From Falsiroseomonas oleicola (GTDB lineage Bacteria > Pseudomonadota > Alphaproteobacteria > Acetobacterales > Acetobacteraceae): DNA of 64,000 nt. The notes beneath the pieces were generated by a model that searched no databases, had not been told where the DNA came from, and saw only the letters and a list, made by a program, of their open reading frames with translations. Positions 49,206-57,382 of the stretch are shown here, piece by piece (the stretch's first letter is position 1; the number at the start of each line of letters is the position of its first letter). A program made the position numbers and the translations under genes. The stretch spans positions 228,180-292,179 of the forward strand of contig NZ_JAERQM010000007.1 in assembly GCF_019029495.1 (NCBI RefSeq), given 5' to 3'.

Positions 49206-50918
49206 CTATGCCGGTCGCGGGGTGGCGGCGATGTCCGCCGAGGCAGCCGCCAGCTCCTCCGGCACCGCCGCGATGCCCCTGCCGCGCAGCCAGGCGGAGA
49301 GGCGCGGATCGGCGGTGGCCACACATAGCGGCACGGCCAGGATCATCCCGGCCGTGAAGGGCAGCGCCAGCAGCAGCGCGGGCCAGGAGACCAGCGCGAA
49401 GCAGGCCGTCAGCAGCAGGCCCGTCACCGTATGCGGCCAGAGCAGCCGGGTGGCGTCGCGCCAGGACACGCCCCGGTCGGCCCGGTTCTGCGGCAGCCAG
49501 CCCGGCCGGGCGCCGAAGGGCAGCCGGGCCAGGAAGATCGCCTTGTTCAGGTTGGACAGGGGTTCGAACAACTGGGTGAACAGCAGTTCGGCCAGCGCCC
49601 CGCGGGCGAAGGCGGCGCGGCCGCCATGGCGGGCGGCGGCCTCGCCTTGGATCAGCACCTGCGCATAGCCCGCCAGCTTCGGCGCGAAGTAGCATAGCCA
49701 GTGCGCCAGGATGGCCAGGGCCAGCGCCCCCATCGGCGTGCCGGCGCCGCCGCCGGTCAGCCCATTCGCCGCCGCCAGCAGCAGGGCCAGCACGTAGAGC
49801 GGCGCGCCCAGGAACAGCAGGATCGCCTGCACCAGTTGCAGCCGCCCCAGCCAGGTCATCCCCGGCAGACGGAACAGCCAGAAATACTGCATGTTGCCTG
49901 CGCCCCAGCGTTCGTCGCGGCGCAGGAATTCCGGCAGGGCAGGGGGGTTGGCTTCCTGGCTGCCATCCTCTGCCGGCAGGCAGCGCACCGCCCAGCCGGC
50001 GGATTGCAGCCGCACCGATTCCACCATGTCGTGGCTCAGGATGCGGCTGCCATCGGGCAGCGCCTCCAGCTTCGCGTGATCCCGGAAGGGGGCGACCCGC
50101 AAAATGGCGTTGTGGCCCCAATAGGGGCCGGCATCCATCTGCCACCAGGCCTGGCCGGTCGCCCAGGCGCGCATGCCGGCGCGCATGCCGAACTGGAACA
50201 GCCGGGGAAAGGCGGCGGTGGCGGGCCGCCCGACGATGAGCTGCTGCACGATGCCGAGCCTGGGATCGGCCTCCATCACCGCGACCAGGCGCAGGATCGC
50301 CGCCGGGGTCATGACGCTGTCGGCGTCCAGCGTCACGAAGAATGCCTCCTCCGTCAGGTGATGGTCCAGCGCCTCCATCACATTGCCGGCCTTGTAGCCG
50401 GTGTTGTCGGCGCGGCGGCGGTAGCGGGCATTGGGGTGCGCGGCGAGGAAGGCCCGGATCGCCGCCTCCTCCGCCGCCACCGCCGCCGGGTCCTGGGTGT
50501 CGGAGAGCAGCCACAGGCGGAATCGGTCGCCGGCGCCGGCCTGTTCCAGGCCCTGCAGCAGCGTGGCGAGCGGCGGCAGCACGGCCTCCATCGGCTCGTT
50601 CCGCAGGCAGACCAGCAGGGCGGTCAGGGCCTTGGGGGGGCCGGGGCGCGCCTGGGCCAGGGCCGGCAGCACGGCGGCGGGCGGGTCGGCGGCGCGCAGC
50701 AGGATCACCAGCCCGACCAGGGAATTGGCCGCTGACAGCGCCGCCCAGGGCGTCGTCAGGACAACACAGGCCAGGATCGCCCATTCCAGCGCGCCGATGC
50801 CCCCGGGCGCCAGCGCCCGCCACAGCAACACCAGCAGCAATGCGGCCAGCGCCGCCACCAGCAGGGCGAAAAGGGACCGGCGGAGGACCGGCGATTCAGG
50901 GGACGATTCATGGGTCAC
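49206..50918 (-). CDS. opgH: Glucans biosynthesis glucosyltransferase H
   Basis: 570 residues. Two N-terminal TMs are followed by a GT2 domain: FRLWLLSDTQDP, RRRADNTGYKAGNVMEAL, the catalytic TLDADSVM, GPYWGHNAI, and EDGSQEANPPALPEFLRRDERW (base and QxxRW-like element). Several C-terminal TMs complete it. It polymerises glucose for osmoregulated periplasmic glucans at the inner membrane. Shorter than the E. coli protein (847 aa), as in many alphaproteobacteria. No opgG is adjacent, which is unusual because the two normally form an operon. Confidence 0.92.
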   Translation of the reverse strand: MTHESSPESPVLRRSLFALLVAALAALLLVLLWRALAPGGIGALEWAILACVVLTTPWAALSAANSLVGLVILLRAADPPAAVLPALAQARPGPPKALTALLVCLRNEPMEAVLPPLATLLQGLEQAGAGDRFRLWLLSDTQDPAAVAAEEAAIRAFLAAHPNARYRRRADNTGYKAGNVMEALDHHLTEEAFFVTLDADSVMTPAAILRLVAVMEADPRLGIVQQLIVGRPATAAFPRLFQFGMRAGMRAWATGQAWWQMDAGPYWGHNAILRVAPFRDHAKLEALPDGSRILSHDMVESVRLQSAGWAVRCLPAEDGSQEANPPALPEFLRRDERWGAGNMQYFWLFRLPGMTWLGRLQLVQAILLFLGAPLYVLALLLAAANGLTGGGAGTPMGALALAILAHWLCYFAPKLAGYAQVLIQGEAAARHGGRAAFARGALAELLFTQLFEPLSNLNKAIFLARLPFGARPGWLPQNRADRGVSWRDATRLLWPHTVTGLLLTACFALVSWPALLLALPFTAGMILAVPLCVATADPRLSAWLRGRGIAAVPEELAAASADIAATPRPA

Positions 50919-50949
50919 CCGCCCCCCATGACGCCCGAAGATGGCGCGC

Positions 50950-51723
50950 TTACGGCGAGAGCGGCACGCCCGCCTGCGCCAGCCACAGCGCCGCCACCGA
51001 AACGCCAGTCCAGCCCATCGCCACCAGCCCCACCGGCCAGGCCCCGGCGCGGGTCAGCAGCCAGAATCCGGGCACCGCCTGCATGGCGTGGATGGCGAGG
51101 AAATGCGCCACCCGCAGGTCGCCGCCATCGCGCGACCAGAAGAACGGCGGAAAGCCCGGCATGCCGCTGCCGCCGACCAGCGGGCTGCCGGCGTTGCCCA
51201 TGGCAAAGCCGGTGACGCCGCCCAGCACCCCGGCCACCAACAGTCCCAGCCCGACCGCCAGCCGCCAGGGCCGCGGCTGCGCCGCATCGCCGCGGGCCAG
51301 CACCAGCAGCCCGAGCAGCCCGGCCAACGCCACCAGCACCGTGGCGCCGATCCCCATCAGCGTGAACATGACCTGCCCGAGCGGATCGCCAGCAAAATGG
51401 CTCGGCAGGCCGGCGGCGGCGCGGAAGCTGATCCAGCCCTGTTCGAACAGGGCGGCCGCCAGCGTCCCCCACAGCACCAGCCCGGCCAGCGCACCCCGCC
51501 GCGCCGCGGGCGCCAGCACCCCCCATGCCCAGGCCAGGGTCCAGAACCAGGGGATGAAGGAGGCGGCGAATTTCGCCGGCTTGGTCCAGACGGAGACGCC
51601 GTAGATCTGCCGGGAGTCCACCGCCATGGCGGCCAGGCTGAGCAGCAGGCAGCCCAGCGCCACCCAGCCGGCCCAGGCCAGCGCCCGCTGCCGCCGGTGC
51701 AGCTCCGCGACAAGGGCGCTCAT
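50950..51723 (-). CDS. Polytopic membrane protein, unknown function
   Basis: 257 residues from MSALVAELHRRQRALAWAGW. Seven or so hydrophobic helices with conserved-looking VDSRQIYGVSVWTKPAKFAAS, PSHFAGDPLGQVMFTLMG and RVAHFLAIHAMQAVPGFWLL. The pattern of His and Trp near helix ends suggests a quinone- or haem-like membrane family, but I cannot name it. The start overlaps the stop of the ABA4-like gene (ATGA), so the two form an operon. Confidence 0.8.
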   Translation of the reverse strand: MSALVAELHRRQRALAWAGWVALGCLLLSLAAMAVDSRQIYGVSVWTKPAKFAASFIPWFWTLAWAWGVLAPAARRGALAGLVLWGTLAAALFEQGWISFRAAAGLPSHFAGDPLGQVMFTLMGIGATVLVALAGLLGLLVLARGDAAQPRPWRLAVGLGLLVAGVLGGVTGFAMGNAGSPLVGGSGMPGFPPFFWSRDGGDLRVAHFLAIHAMQAVPGFWLLTRAGAWPVGLVAMGWTGVSVAALWLAQAGVPLSP

Positions 51724-52142
51724 CGCCGCACCGCCCCCAAGGCGGCGCGCATCCCGAGAAACAGCAGCAGCCCGGCCGGCCCGGCCAGGAAGGTGGGCGG
51801 CAGGCAGAGGCGGACCAGCCAGGGGTTCATCCCCTCCGCCGCGCCACGCCGGCAGATCCAGGCGCCGAGAAACAGGTCGAAGGCCAGGTAATGCACCCAG
51901 CCGGCCAGCAACAGGCCCGGCGTGCGGAACAGCGCCGCCACCTCCGCCAGCGATCCGAAGCCGCCCTCCGCCCCGCCCCAATGCGAGGCCAGCAGCACGC
52001 TATAGAGCGCGGCCAGCAGCGCCGGGATGGCAAGGCCGGCGACAAGCCAGTTCGCCCAGCGTCGTCGCGGCGCCACCAGCAAAGCGAGCCAGCCGGCTAT
52101 GGCGAGGCTGCCGGCGGCGGAGAAGATGGCTTCGAGCGTCAT
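51720..52142 (-). CDS. ABA4-like (DUF4281) membrane protein
   Basis: 140 residues with four TM helices. The family pattern is clear: MTLEAIFSAAGSLAIAGWLAL at the start, GGFGSLAEVAALFRTPGLLLAGWVHYLAFDLFLGAWI in the middle, and PWLVRLCLPPTFLAGPAGLLLF near the end. Plant ABA4 acts in neoxanthin synthesis; bacterial members have no assigned role. First gene of a two-gene operon divergent from the TetR gene, with paired operators between. Confidence 0.88.
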   Translation of the reverse strand: MTLEAIFSAAGSLAIAGWLALLVAPRRRWANWLVAGLAIPALLAALYSVLLASHWGGAEGGFGSLAEVAALFRTPGLLLAGWVHYLAFDLFLGAWICRRGAAEGMNPWLVRLCLPPTFLAGPAGLLLFLGMRAALGAVRR

Positions 52143-52158
52143 GGCGCGACCTCAAACT

Positions 52159-52200
52159 TGACGATGGTCAGTTTCTCGCAAGTCGATCTGACCATTGTCA
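52159..52200. promoter_or_regulatory. Twin TetR-type operators between the ABA4-like operon and the TetR gene
   Basis: Two dyads of the form TGAC-N4-GTCA, at 52159-52170 (TGACGATGGTCA) and 52189-52200 (TGACCATTGTCA), spaced 30 bp start to start (about three helical turns). Together they also form a larger imperfect inverted repeat (AACTTGAC... / ...GTCAAGTT, 16 of 17 positions). Confidence 0.7.
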
Positions 52201-52230
52201 AGTTCATTCGCGCGGCGCAGACTTACGCCC

Positions 52231-52863
52231 ATGTCCGTCACCCCGAAGACCCGTGGCCGCCACCATCACGGCGACCTGCGTCGCGCCCTGCTGGATGCGG
52301 TGGCGGAGATCGTCCAGGAATCGGGGCCGGAGGCGGTCTCCCTGCGCGAATGCGCCCGCCGCGCCGGCGTCTCCCATTCCGCCGCCACGCCCCATTTCGG
52401 CGACAAGCGCGGGTTGATGACGGCCTTCGCCACGGAGAAATCGCTGCGCCTGCGCGCCGCGATGGAGGACGCGCTGGCCGCCCTGCCGCCCGGGGCCAGC
52501 CCGGCCGAGCGCCTGGCGGCCACCGGGCGCGGCTACATGGCCTTCGCGCGCCAGAACCCCGCGCATTTCCGGCTGATGTTCCGCACCGACCTGATCGACC
52601 CCGAGGACCCGGCCTGGTCCGAGGCCGCGCGCCGCGCGCGGGAACCGCTGGACGCGGCGATGCAGGCGGTCGCGCCGGCCGCCGACGCCCGCGCCCTGCG
52701 CGCGCGCATCGCTTTGGCCTGGGCCGGGGTGCATGGCTTCTGCACCCTGCGGGCGGAGGCCCCGCGCAGCGACCTCTGGCATCCCGAACCGCGCGGCGCG
52801 GAGGTGGAGGCCGATCTGCTCGCCTTGCTCGTCGCCGCCTGCCTGCCACCGGGTCCGGGGTGA
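52231..52863 (+). CDS. TetR/AcrR family transcriptional regulator
   Basis: 210 residues from MSVTPKTRGRHHHGDLRRALLDAV; the upstream Met at 52195 lies in the operator region. HTH at about 30-60 (SLRECARRAGVSHSAATPHFGDKRGL). The C-terminal ligand domain has GRGYMAFARQNPAHFRLMFRTDL, typical of the TetR_C_33/WHG-type group. Divergent from the ABA4-like operon and followed directly by repeat copy 2. It probably represses itself and the membrane pair; the effector is unknown. Confidence 0.92.
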   Translation: MSVTPKTRGRHHHGDLRRALLDAVAEIVQESGPEAVSLRECARRAGVSHSAATPHFGDKRGLMTAFATEKSLRLRAAMEDALAALPPGASPAERLAATGRGYMAFARQNPAHFRLMFRTDLIDPEDPAWSEAARRAREPLDAAMQAVAPAADARALRARIALAWAGVHGFCTLRAEAPRSDLWHPEPRGAEVEADLLALLVAACLPPGPG

Positions 52864-52887
52864 GAACGGCCGGCTGATATCGGCGGA

Positions 52888-53016
52888 CCGGTCTCTTGAC
52901 CGGTCCGAGCGCCCGAACGGGCGCCGCGGCTTATGCCGCGAAGCCAAGGAAACCGTAGGTTTCCGCCCGGCGTTTGAGGGCGGCCCGGAGCGGTCACGCG
53001 ATAGGGCCGTTGGTAT
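52888..53016. repeat. 129-bp multi-hairpin repeat element, copy 2
   Basis: Same orientation and length as 7077-7205, with six substitutions. The stems CCGGTC/GACCGG, GCGCCC/GGGCGC, CGCGGC/GCCGCG, GGAAACC/GGTTTCC and CCGCCC/GGGCGG are all unchanged. It starts 24 bp after the TetR stop. Its right end supplies the stop codon and last ~7 codons of the convergent MerR gene. Confidence 0.85.
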
Positions 53017-54004
53017 GAGCCGCCTCCGGCCGCCGGGCCACCACCCCCTCGGTCCGCGCCCGCACCTCCGGCGGGGCGAGGCAGGTCGCCACGGACTCAT
53101 GGCCCGGGGTGCCGGGGAAGGCCAAAACCTCGCGCGGCGGGCTGTGATTGGCGGGGCAGAGCAGGAGGGCCTCGCCTGGCCCCACCGCCTCCAGATCCAG
53201 CATGGCGCTCGATCGGGTCATCAGGAACAGCGGCCGCTCGGCCCGTGCGGTGCGGCGCAGATGCGCGGCCAGCGCCATCTGCGTCGCCTCGTCCAGCCCC
53301 TGTTCCACCATGTCGACGACCAGCGTGGCGGGTGCCTCCAGCGCCGCCAGCAGGGCGCGGAGCGCGGGCGAATCGCTGGCGCCCTCCTCGACCAGCCAGG
53401 CGAGGGCCGCCGCGATCCGCGCGGGATCAGCCTCCGCCACCCGCCGGTCGAGTCCCAGGAAGACCGCGCCGGGCACGGCCTCCGCCAGTCGCATCGCCAG
53501 CCTTGTCTTGCCGCTGCCCAGCGGGCCGATGATCCAGGTCAGCGGCCGGGCGGCGGGCCATTCGAAGGCCTCGCCGCCCCAGGGCCAGGGCAGGTCGAAG
53601 CGGATCGGCGGGGCCTGGGGCGCCAGCAGCGCCGCCACCTTGCCCGCACTCGGCACCCGCCCCTGGGCCAGCTCCGCCCGCAGCGCGCCGAGCCGGCCCA
53701 CCGATTCGGCCAGCACGCCGATCCGCGCCTCCACCACCCGCTGATGCGCCGCCAGCGCCGGTTCCAGCCCGGCCGGATCGCCGCCCAGCACGCGCGCCAC
53801 CTGCGCGAGACTCAGGCCGAGGCCGCGCAGCGCCACCACCTCCACCGCGCGGGCCATCTCGGCGGGGCCATAGGCGCGCCAGCCGGCGGCGGAACGTGCC
53901 GGCCGGATCAGCCCGCGCTGCTCATACAGCCGCAGCGCCTTGGCGGAGACACCCAGCCGGCGCGCGGCCTCGGCGGGGTTGAGAAAGCGGTCGGACGGAC
54001 TCAT
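52994..54004 (-). CDS. MerR-type HTH regulator fused to a P-loop ATPase domain
   Basis: 336 residues. N-terminal MerR winged helix (about 8-75: LNPAEAARRLGVSAKALRLYEQRGLIRP, GWRAYGPAEMARAVEVVALRGLGLSL), then a helical linker (about 80-125). The ATPase domain has Walker A IIGPLGSGKTRLAMRL (about 158-173) and a Walker-B-like ATLVVDMVEQGLD (about 225-240), then RTARAERPLFLMTRS. MerR proteins normally end in a short effector domain, so an NTPase output is atypical. Its last residues (TNGPIA) and stop codon lie inside repeat copy 2. Effector and target unknown. Confidence 0.87.
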   Translation of the reverse strand: MSPSDRFLNPAEAARRLGVSAKALRLYEQRGLIRPARSAAGWRAYGPAEMARAVEVVALRGLGLSLAQVARVLGGDPAGLEPALAAHQRVVEARIGVLAESVGRLGALRAELAQGRVPSAGKVAALLAPQAPPIRFDLPWPWGGEAFEWPAARPLTWIIGPLGSGKTRLAMRLAEAVPGAVFLGLDRRVAEADPARIAAALAWLVEEGASDSPALRALLAALEAPATLVVDMVEQGLDEATQMALAAHLRRTARAERPLFLMTRSSAMLDLEAVGPGEALLLCPANHSPPREVLAFPGTPGHESVATCLAPPEVRARTEGVVARRPEAAHTNGPIA

Positions 54005-54060
54005 GCGGCACCTTCAAGCAATGGACCGCCCACCTTATCCAGGCGGCCCCTTGGGCCGGG

Positions 54061-57000
54061 TCAAGCCCCATCCGCCCGCGCCAGGATCGCCGCCAGCGCC
54101 CGGCCGAGCTGCACCTGCGTATAGGGCTTGGCCAGCCGCGGCGGACCCTCCCCCTCTGCCCAGGGGCCGGCATGGCCGGTGGCGAGGATCACCGGCAGGC
54201 CGGGCCTTTCCCGCGCCAGGCGGGCGGCCAGCGCCGCCCCGGTCATGCCGGGCATGGCGTGGTCCGTCACCATCACGCGCGGCGCAATCCCTTCCGCCAG
54301 CAGCGCCAGCGCCGCATCGGCCGAATCGGCGGTGCGCACCTCATAGCCCAGGTCGGACAGCAGCGCGGCGGAGCTTTCCAGCACCATCGGCTCGTCATCC
54401 ACCAGCAGCACCAGCCCGCTGCCACGCGGCGCCTCCACCTCCGCCCCCGCATCGGCGGCGCGCGGCGCCTCGGTGGAGACCGGCAGCCACAGTGTCGCCG
54501 TGGTGCCCTGGCGGGTGACGCTGTCGATCTGCAGCGCGCCGCCGGATTGCAGGGCCAGCCCATGCACCATGGACAGGCCGAGTCCCGTGCCCTGCCCGGG
54601 CCCCTTGGTGGAGAAGAAGGGCTCCACCGCCCGCGCCAGGGTGGCGGCATCCATGCCGTGGCCGGTATCGCGGACGGCGATGCGGAGATAGGCGCCGGGC
54701 GCCAGTGCCGCCGGCGCCTCCCCCCCGCCCGGGACCGTCCGCGCATCCAGCCGCACCGCGATCCGCCCGCCCTCCGGCATCGCGTCCCGCGCATTCACCA
54801 CCAGGTTCATCAGCGCCAGTTCCAGGGCATGCGGATCGACCAGCGCCGGCGGCAGGCCGGGCGGCGCGGCAACCTCGATCCGCACCTGCGGCCCGGCGGA
54901 GCGGCCCAGCAGATCGCCAAGCCCGGCCAGGAGCTGGCCGAGATCCACCGCCTGGGGCTTCAGGTCCTGCCGCCGGGCGAAGGCCAGCAGCCGCTGGGTG
55001 AGCTGCGCGCCGCGTTCCGCCCCCAGCGCCGCGGCGTCCAGGTGGCGCAGCAGTTGCGGCGAGGCGGCCTCCCCCATGCGTTTCCGGGCCAGCGCCAGAT
55101 TGCCCAGCACGGTCATCAGCAGGTTGTTGAAGTCATGCGCCACGCCGCCGGTCAGCCGGCCCAGCACCTCCATCTTCTGCGCCTCCAGCAGCTGCGCCTG
55201 GGCGGCCTTCAGGGGGGAGACATCGCGCGCCTCCGGCACCAGGAGGGAGACGATGCCATCCTCGTCCCGCACCGGCTTCACCGAGAAGTCGATCGCCAAA
55301 GCGGCGCCATCCGGGCGGCGCATCGCCAGTTCGCGGCGGACGAAATGGCCGGCCGCGGCCTGGGTGACGGCGTCGCGCACGGCGGCGCGAATGCCGGCCT
55401 CCTCCGGCCACCAGGGGGCGTCCCAATAGGGCCGGCCGATCACCTGGTCCGCCCGCACATCGGCCAGCCGCAGCATGGCGTCATTCGCCTCCAGCAGCGT
55501 GCCGTCGGGGGAGAGCAGGCCGATGAACTGGAAGGTGGCATCGAAGATGCCGCGGAAGCGTGCCTCCCCTTCCCGCAGCCGGGCATTGGCATCGGCCAGG
55601 GCGCCGGTGCGCTCCGCCACGCGGCGCTCCAGCGTGGCATTCGCCTCCGCCAGCGCCTCCGCCTTCTGCCGCCGGTCGGTGACATCGAGGGCGATGCCGA
55701 GCATCCGGCGCGGCTGGCCATCGACCCCGCGCCGCACCTCCGCCCGCACCGCGATCCACCGTTCCGGCTTGGGCGTGGCCCGTGCGGGGGCGCGTGCGGG
55801 GGGCCGTGCGGGGGCCAGTCGGAATTCGGCCTCCAGCGGCACCTCGCCCCGCACCGCCGCGGTCAGGGCCGCGGCCAGGCCCAGCCGGTCCTCCGCCAGC
55901 ACGCCCCGCAGCGCGGCGCGCGCGGTGATGCGGCGGCGGGTGCGCAGGCCCCATTCGCCGAACACATCTCCGATCAGGGCCAGCCGGCCCTCCCGCAGGT
56001 CCCAGTCCCACAGCCCGATCCGCCCGGCCTGTTCGGCCAGCCGCAGCCGCGCCTCCCCCTCCTGCACCGAGGCGAGCAGTCCCTCCCGCTCCTCCAGCGC
56101 ATCGGCCAGGGCGGCGCCGCGGGCTTCGGCTGCCTGCCGCGCCGTGCGTTCGCGGCGCAGCGCATGGCGCGCGACCAGGGCACAGAGCAGGGCGATACTG
56201 ACCGCGCCCAGGAAGAACAGGCCATTGCGCCACAGGCGCTGATGGAAGGGCGCGAGCACCGCCGCGCGATCCAGCGCGACGGAGGCGACCAGCGGCATGT
56301 CGGGCGCGGCACGCCAGGCGAGCAGCCGGGGCGCGCCGGTCTGGTCCACCACCTCCCGCCTCCCGGCCGGGCCGGGCAGTGGCGCGCCGCCGGGATGCGT
56401 GGCGCCGATGGCCGAAAGCGGCCAGCGCATCATCATCGTGCCATCCGCGCGGTCGATCTGGAACAGGGCGGAGGGTGCGGGTGGCGGCAGGCCATCCAGG
56501 CGAATCATGTCCTCCGCCGCCACCGCCGCCAGCACGGCGCCCCGGAAGCCGCCATCCGGTCCGCGCAGAGGCTGCCCCCAGGCGACATGCCAGCCCTCCA
56601 CCGGCGCGCCCTGCATCAGGCCGGACAGATGGCTTTCGGCGCCATCGCGCAGCGGCGCGAAATAGGGCTGGCCAGCCAGGCTCAGGCCGATGGCGTGGCC
56701 GCCGGGCGCGCTGGTGGCCACCAGCCTGCCCTGCGCATCCGTGATCCAGATCGCCCGCAACTCCGGCGCCCTGGCCGCCAGTTCCGCCAGCATGCCCCCC
56801 GCCGGGCCGCGCAGGGCCGCGAGGTCGCGCCCCTCCGCGAGCGGGGTGACGGAGGTGGCGCCCAGTTCGGCGATGCGCAGCAGCCGGTTGGCCTGGCGCG
56901 CCAGCAGCAGCGCGGTGCTGTCGGCTTCCGCCCAGCCCTGCTCCAGGGTCCCCCGGTGGTCGGCCAGGCTGGACGCCAGGAAAAGCCAGGCGGCGGCCAG

Positions 57001-57078
57001 CGTGAAGACGGCGGGGCTGAGCGCCCACCACAGCCCCATGCGCCCCTTACGCGCCACCCGATGTCCCGCGCCCGCCAT
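54061..57078 (-). CDS. Hybrid sensor histidine kinase/response regulator
   Basis: 1005 residues from Met at 57078 (AAAGG six bases upstream); Met at 57108 is an alternative. Order: TM1 (about 8-30); a Cache-like extracytoplasmic sensor (30-275; ELRAIWITDAQGRLVATS, GQPYFAPLRDG); TM2 (about 278-298); coiled linker; two PAS domains (about 335-460 and 490-610). Then HisKA (LGRLTGGVAHDFNNLLMTV, phospho-His), HATPase_c (NLVVNARDAMPEGG; DTGHGMD; GTGLGLSMVHG) and a C-terminal receiver (LVLLVDDEPMVLE; Asp in MVTDHAMPGMTG). Inner membrane. No partner regulator is adjacent. The second linker has a short repeat of PARAPARA. Confidence 0.95.
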   Translation of the reverse strand: MAGAGHRVARKGRMGLWWALSPAVFTLAAAWLFLASSLADHRGTLEQGWAEADSTALLLARQANRLLRIAELGATSVTPLAEGRDLAALRGPAGGMLAELAARAPELRAIWITDAQGRLVATSAPGGHAIGLSLAGQPYFAPLRDGAESHLSGLMQGAPVEGWHVAWGQPLRGPDGGFRGAVLAAVAAEDMIRLDGLPPPAPSALFQIDRADGTMMMRWPLSAIGATHPGGAPLPGPAGRREVVDQTGAPRLLAWRAAPDMPLVASVALDRAAVLAPFHQRLWRNGLFFLGAVSIALLCALVARHALRRERTARQAAEARGAALADALEEREGLLASVQEGEARLRLAEQAGRIGLWDWDLREGRLALIGDVFGEWGLRTRRRITARAALRGVLAEDRLGLAAALTAAVRGEVPLEAEFRLAPARPPARAPARATPKPERWIAVRAEVRRGVDGQPRRMLGIALDVTDRRQKAEALAEANATLERRVAERTGALADANARLREGEARFRGIFDATFQFIGLLSPDGTLLEANDAMLRLADVRADQVIGRPYWDAPWWPEEAGIRAAVRDAVTQAAAGHFVRRELAMRRPDGAALAIDFSVKPVRDEDGIVSLLVPEARDVSPLKAAQAQLLEAQKMEVLGRLTGGVAHDFNNLLMTVLGNLALARKRMGEAASPQLLRHLDAAALGAERGAQLTQRLLAFARRQDLKPQAVDLGQLLAGLGDLLGRSAGPQVRIEVAAPPGLPPALVDPHALELALMNLVVNARDAMPEGGRIAVRLDARTVPGGGEAPAALAPGAYLRIAVRDTGHGMDAATLARAVEPFFSTKGPGQGTGLGLSMVHGLALQSGGALQIDSVTRQGTTATLWLPVSTEAPRAADAGAEVEAPRGSGLVLLVDDEPMVLESSAALLSDLGYEVRTADSADAALALLAEGIAPRVMVTDHAMPGMTGAALAARLARERPGLPVILATGHAGPWAEGEGPPRLAKPYTQVQLGRALAAILARADGA

Positions 57079-57382
57079 AACAGCCTTTCGTCCAACCCTT
57101 CGCAGCATCGCATGCCGCGGCTATCCTGCGCCCGCCTACCCGTCCGGTCCGGCGCGCGGCCGCACGGGGAACCATATGGGGAACCATCCACCCGGCCCGG
57201 CGTCGGACACAGGGCTCCGCAAGGCAGTCTAGCGGAGACAGGGTGAAAAGTGTCCTGCGCCTGCGTTTCGTGGTGCTTCGCCCCGCACGCTTCGGGCAGG
57301 CCAGTCATCGGCCATACACCACCGGCCACGTCGGCGCCGGCAACGAGGGCGGCCAGCCCCGCGGAATACGAGGACGACAGGC
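57079..57382. other. Divergent intergenic region between the hybrid kinase and pgi
   Basis: About 300 bp without a credible gene. It contains a 10-bp direct repeat GGGGAACCAT at 57166-57175 and 57178-57187 (12-bp period), which could be a regulator site for either gene. No convincing promoter pair was found. GAGGACGACAGGC before the pgi ATG is its ribosome binding site. Confidence 0.4.

Noticed and set aside
54172-57246. 1024-codon plus-strand open frame opposite the hybrid kinase
   Set aside because: Gln/Arg/His-rich shadow. The minus strand encodes a complete sensor-PAS-HisKA-HATPase-REC protein.
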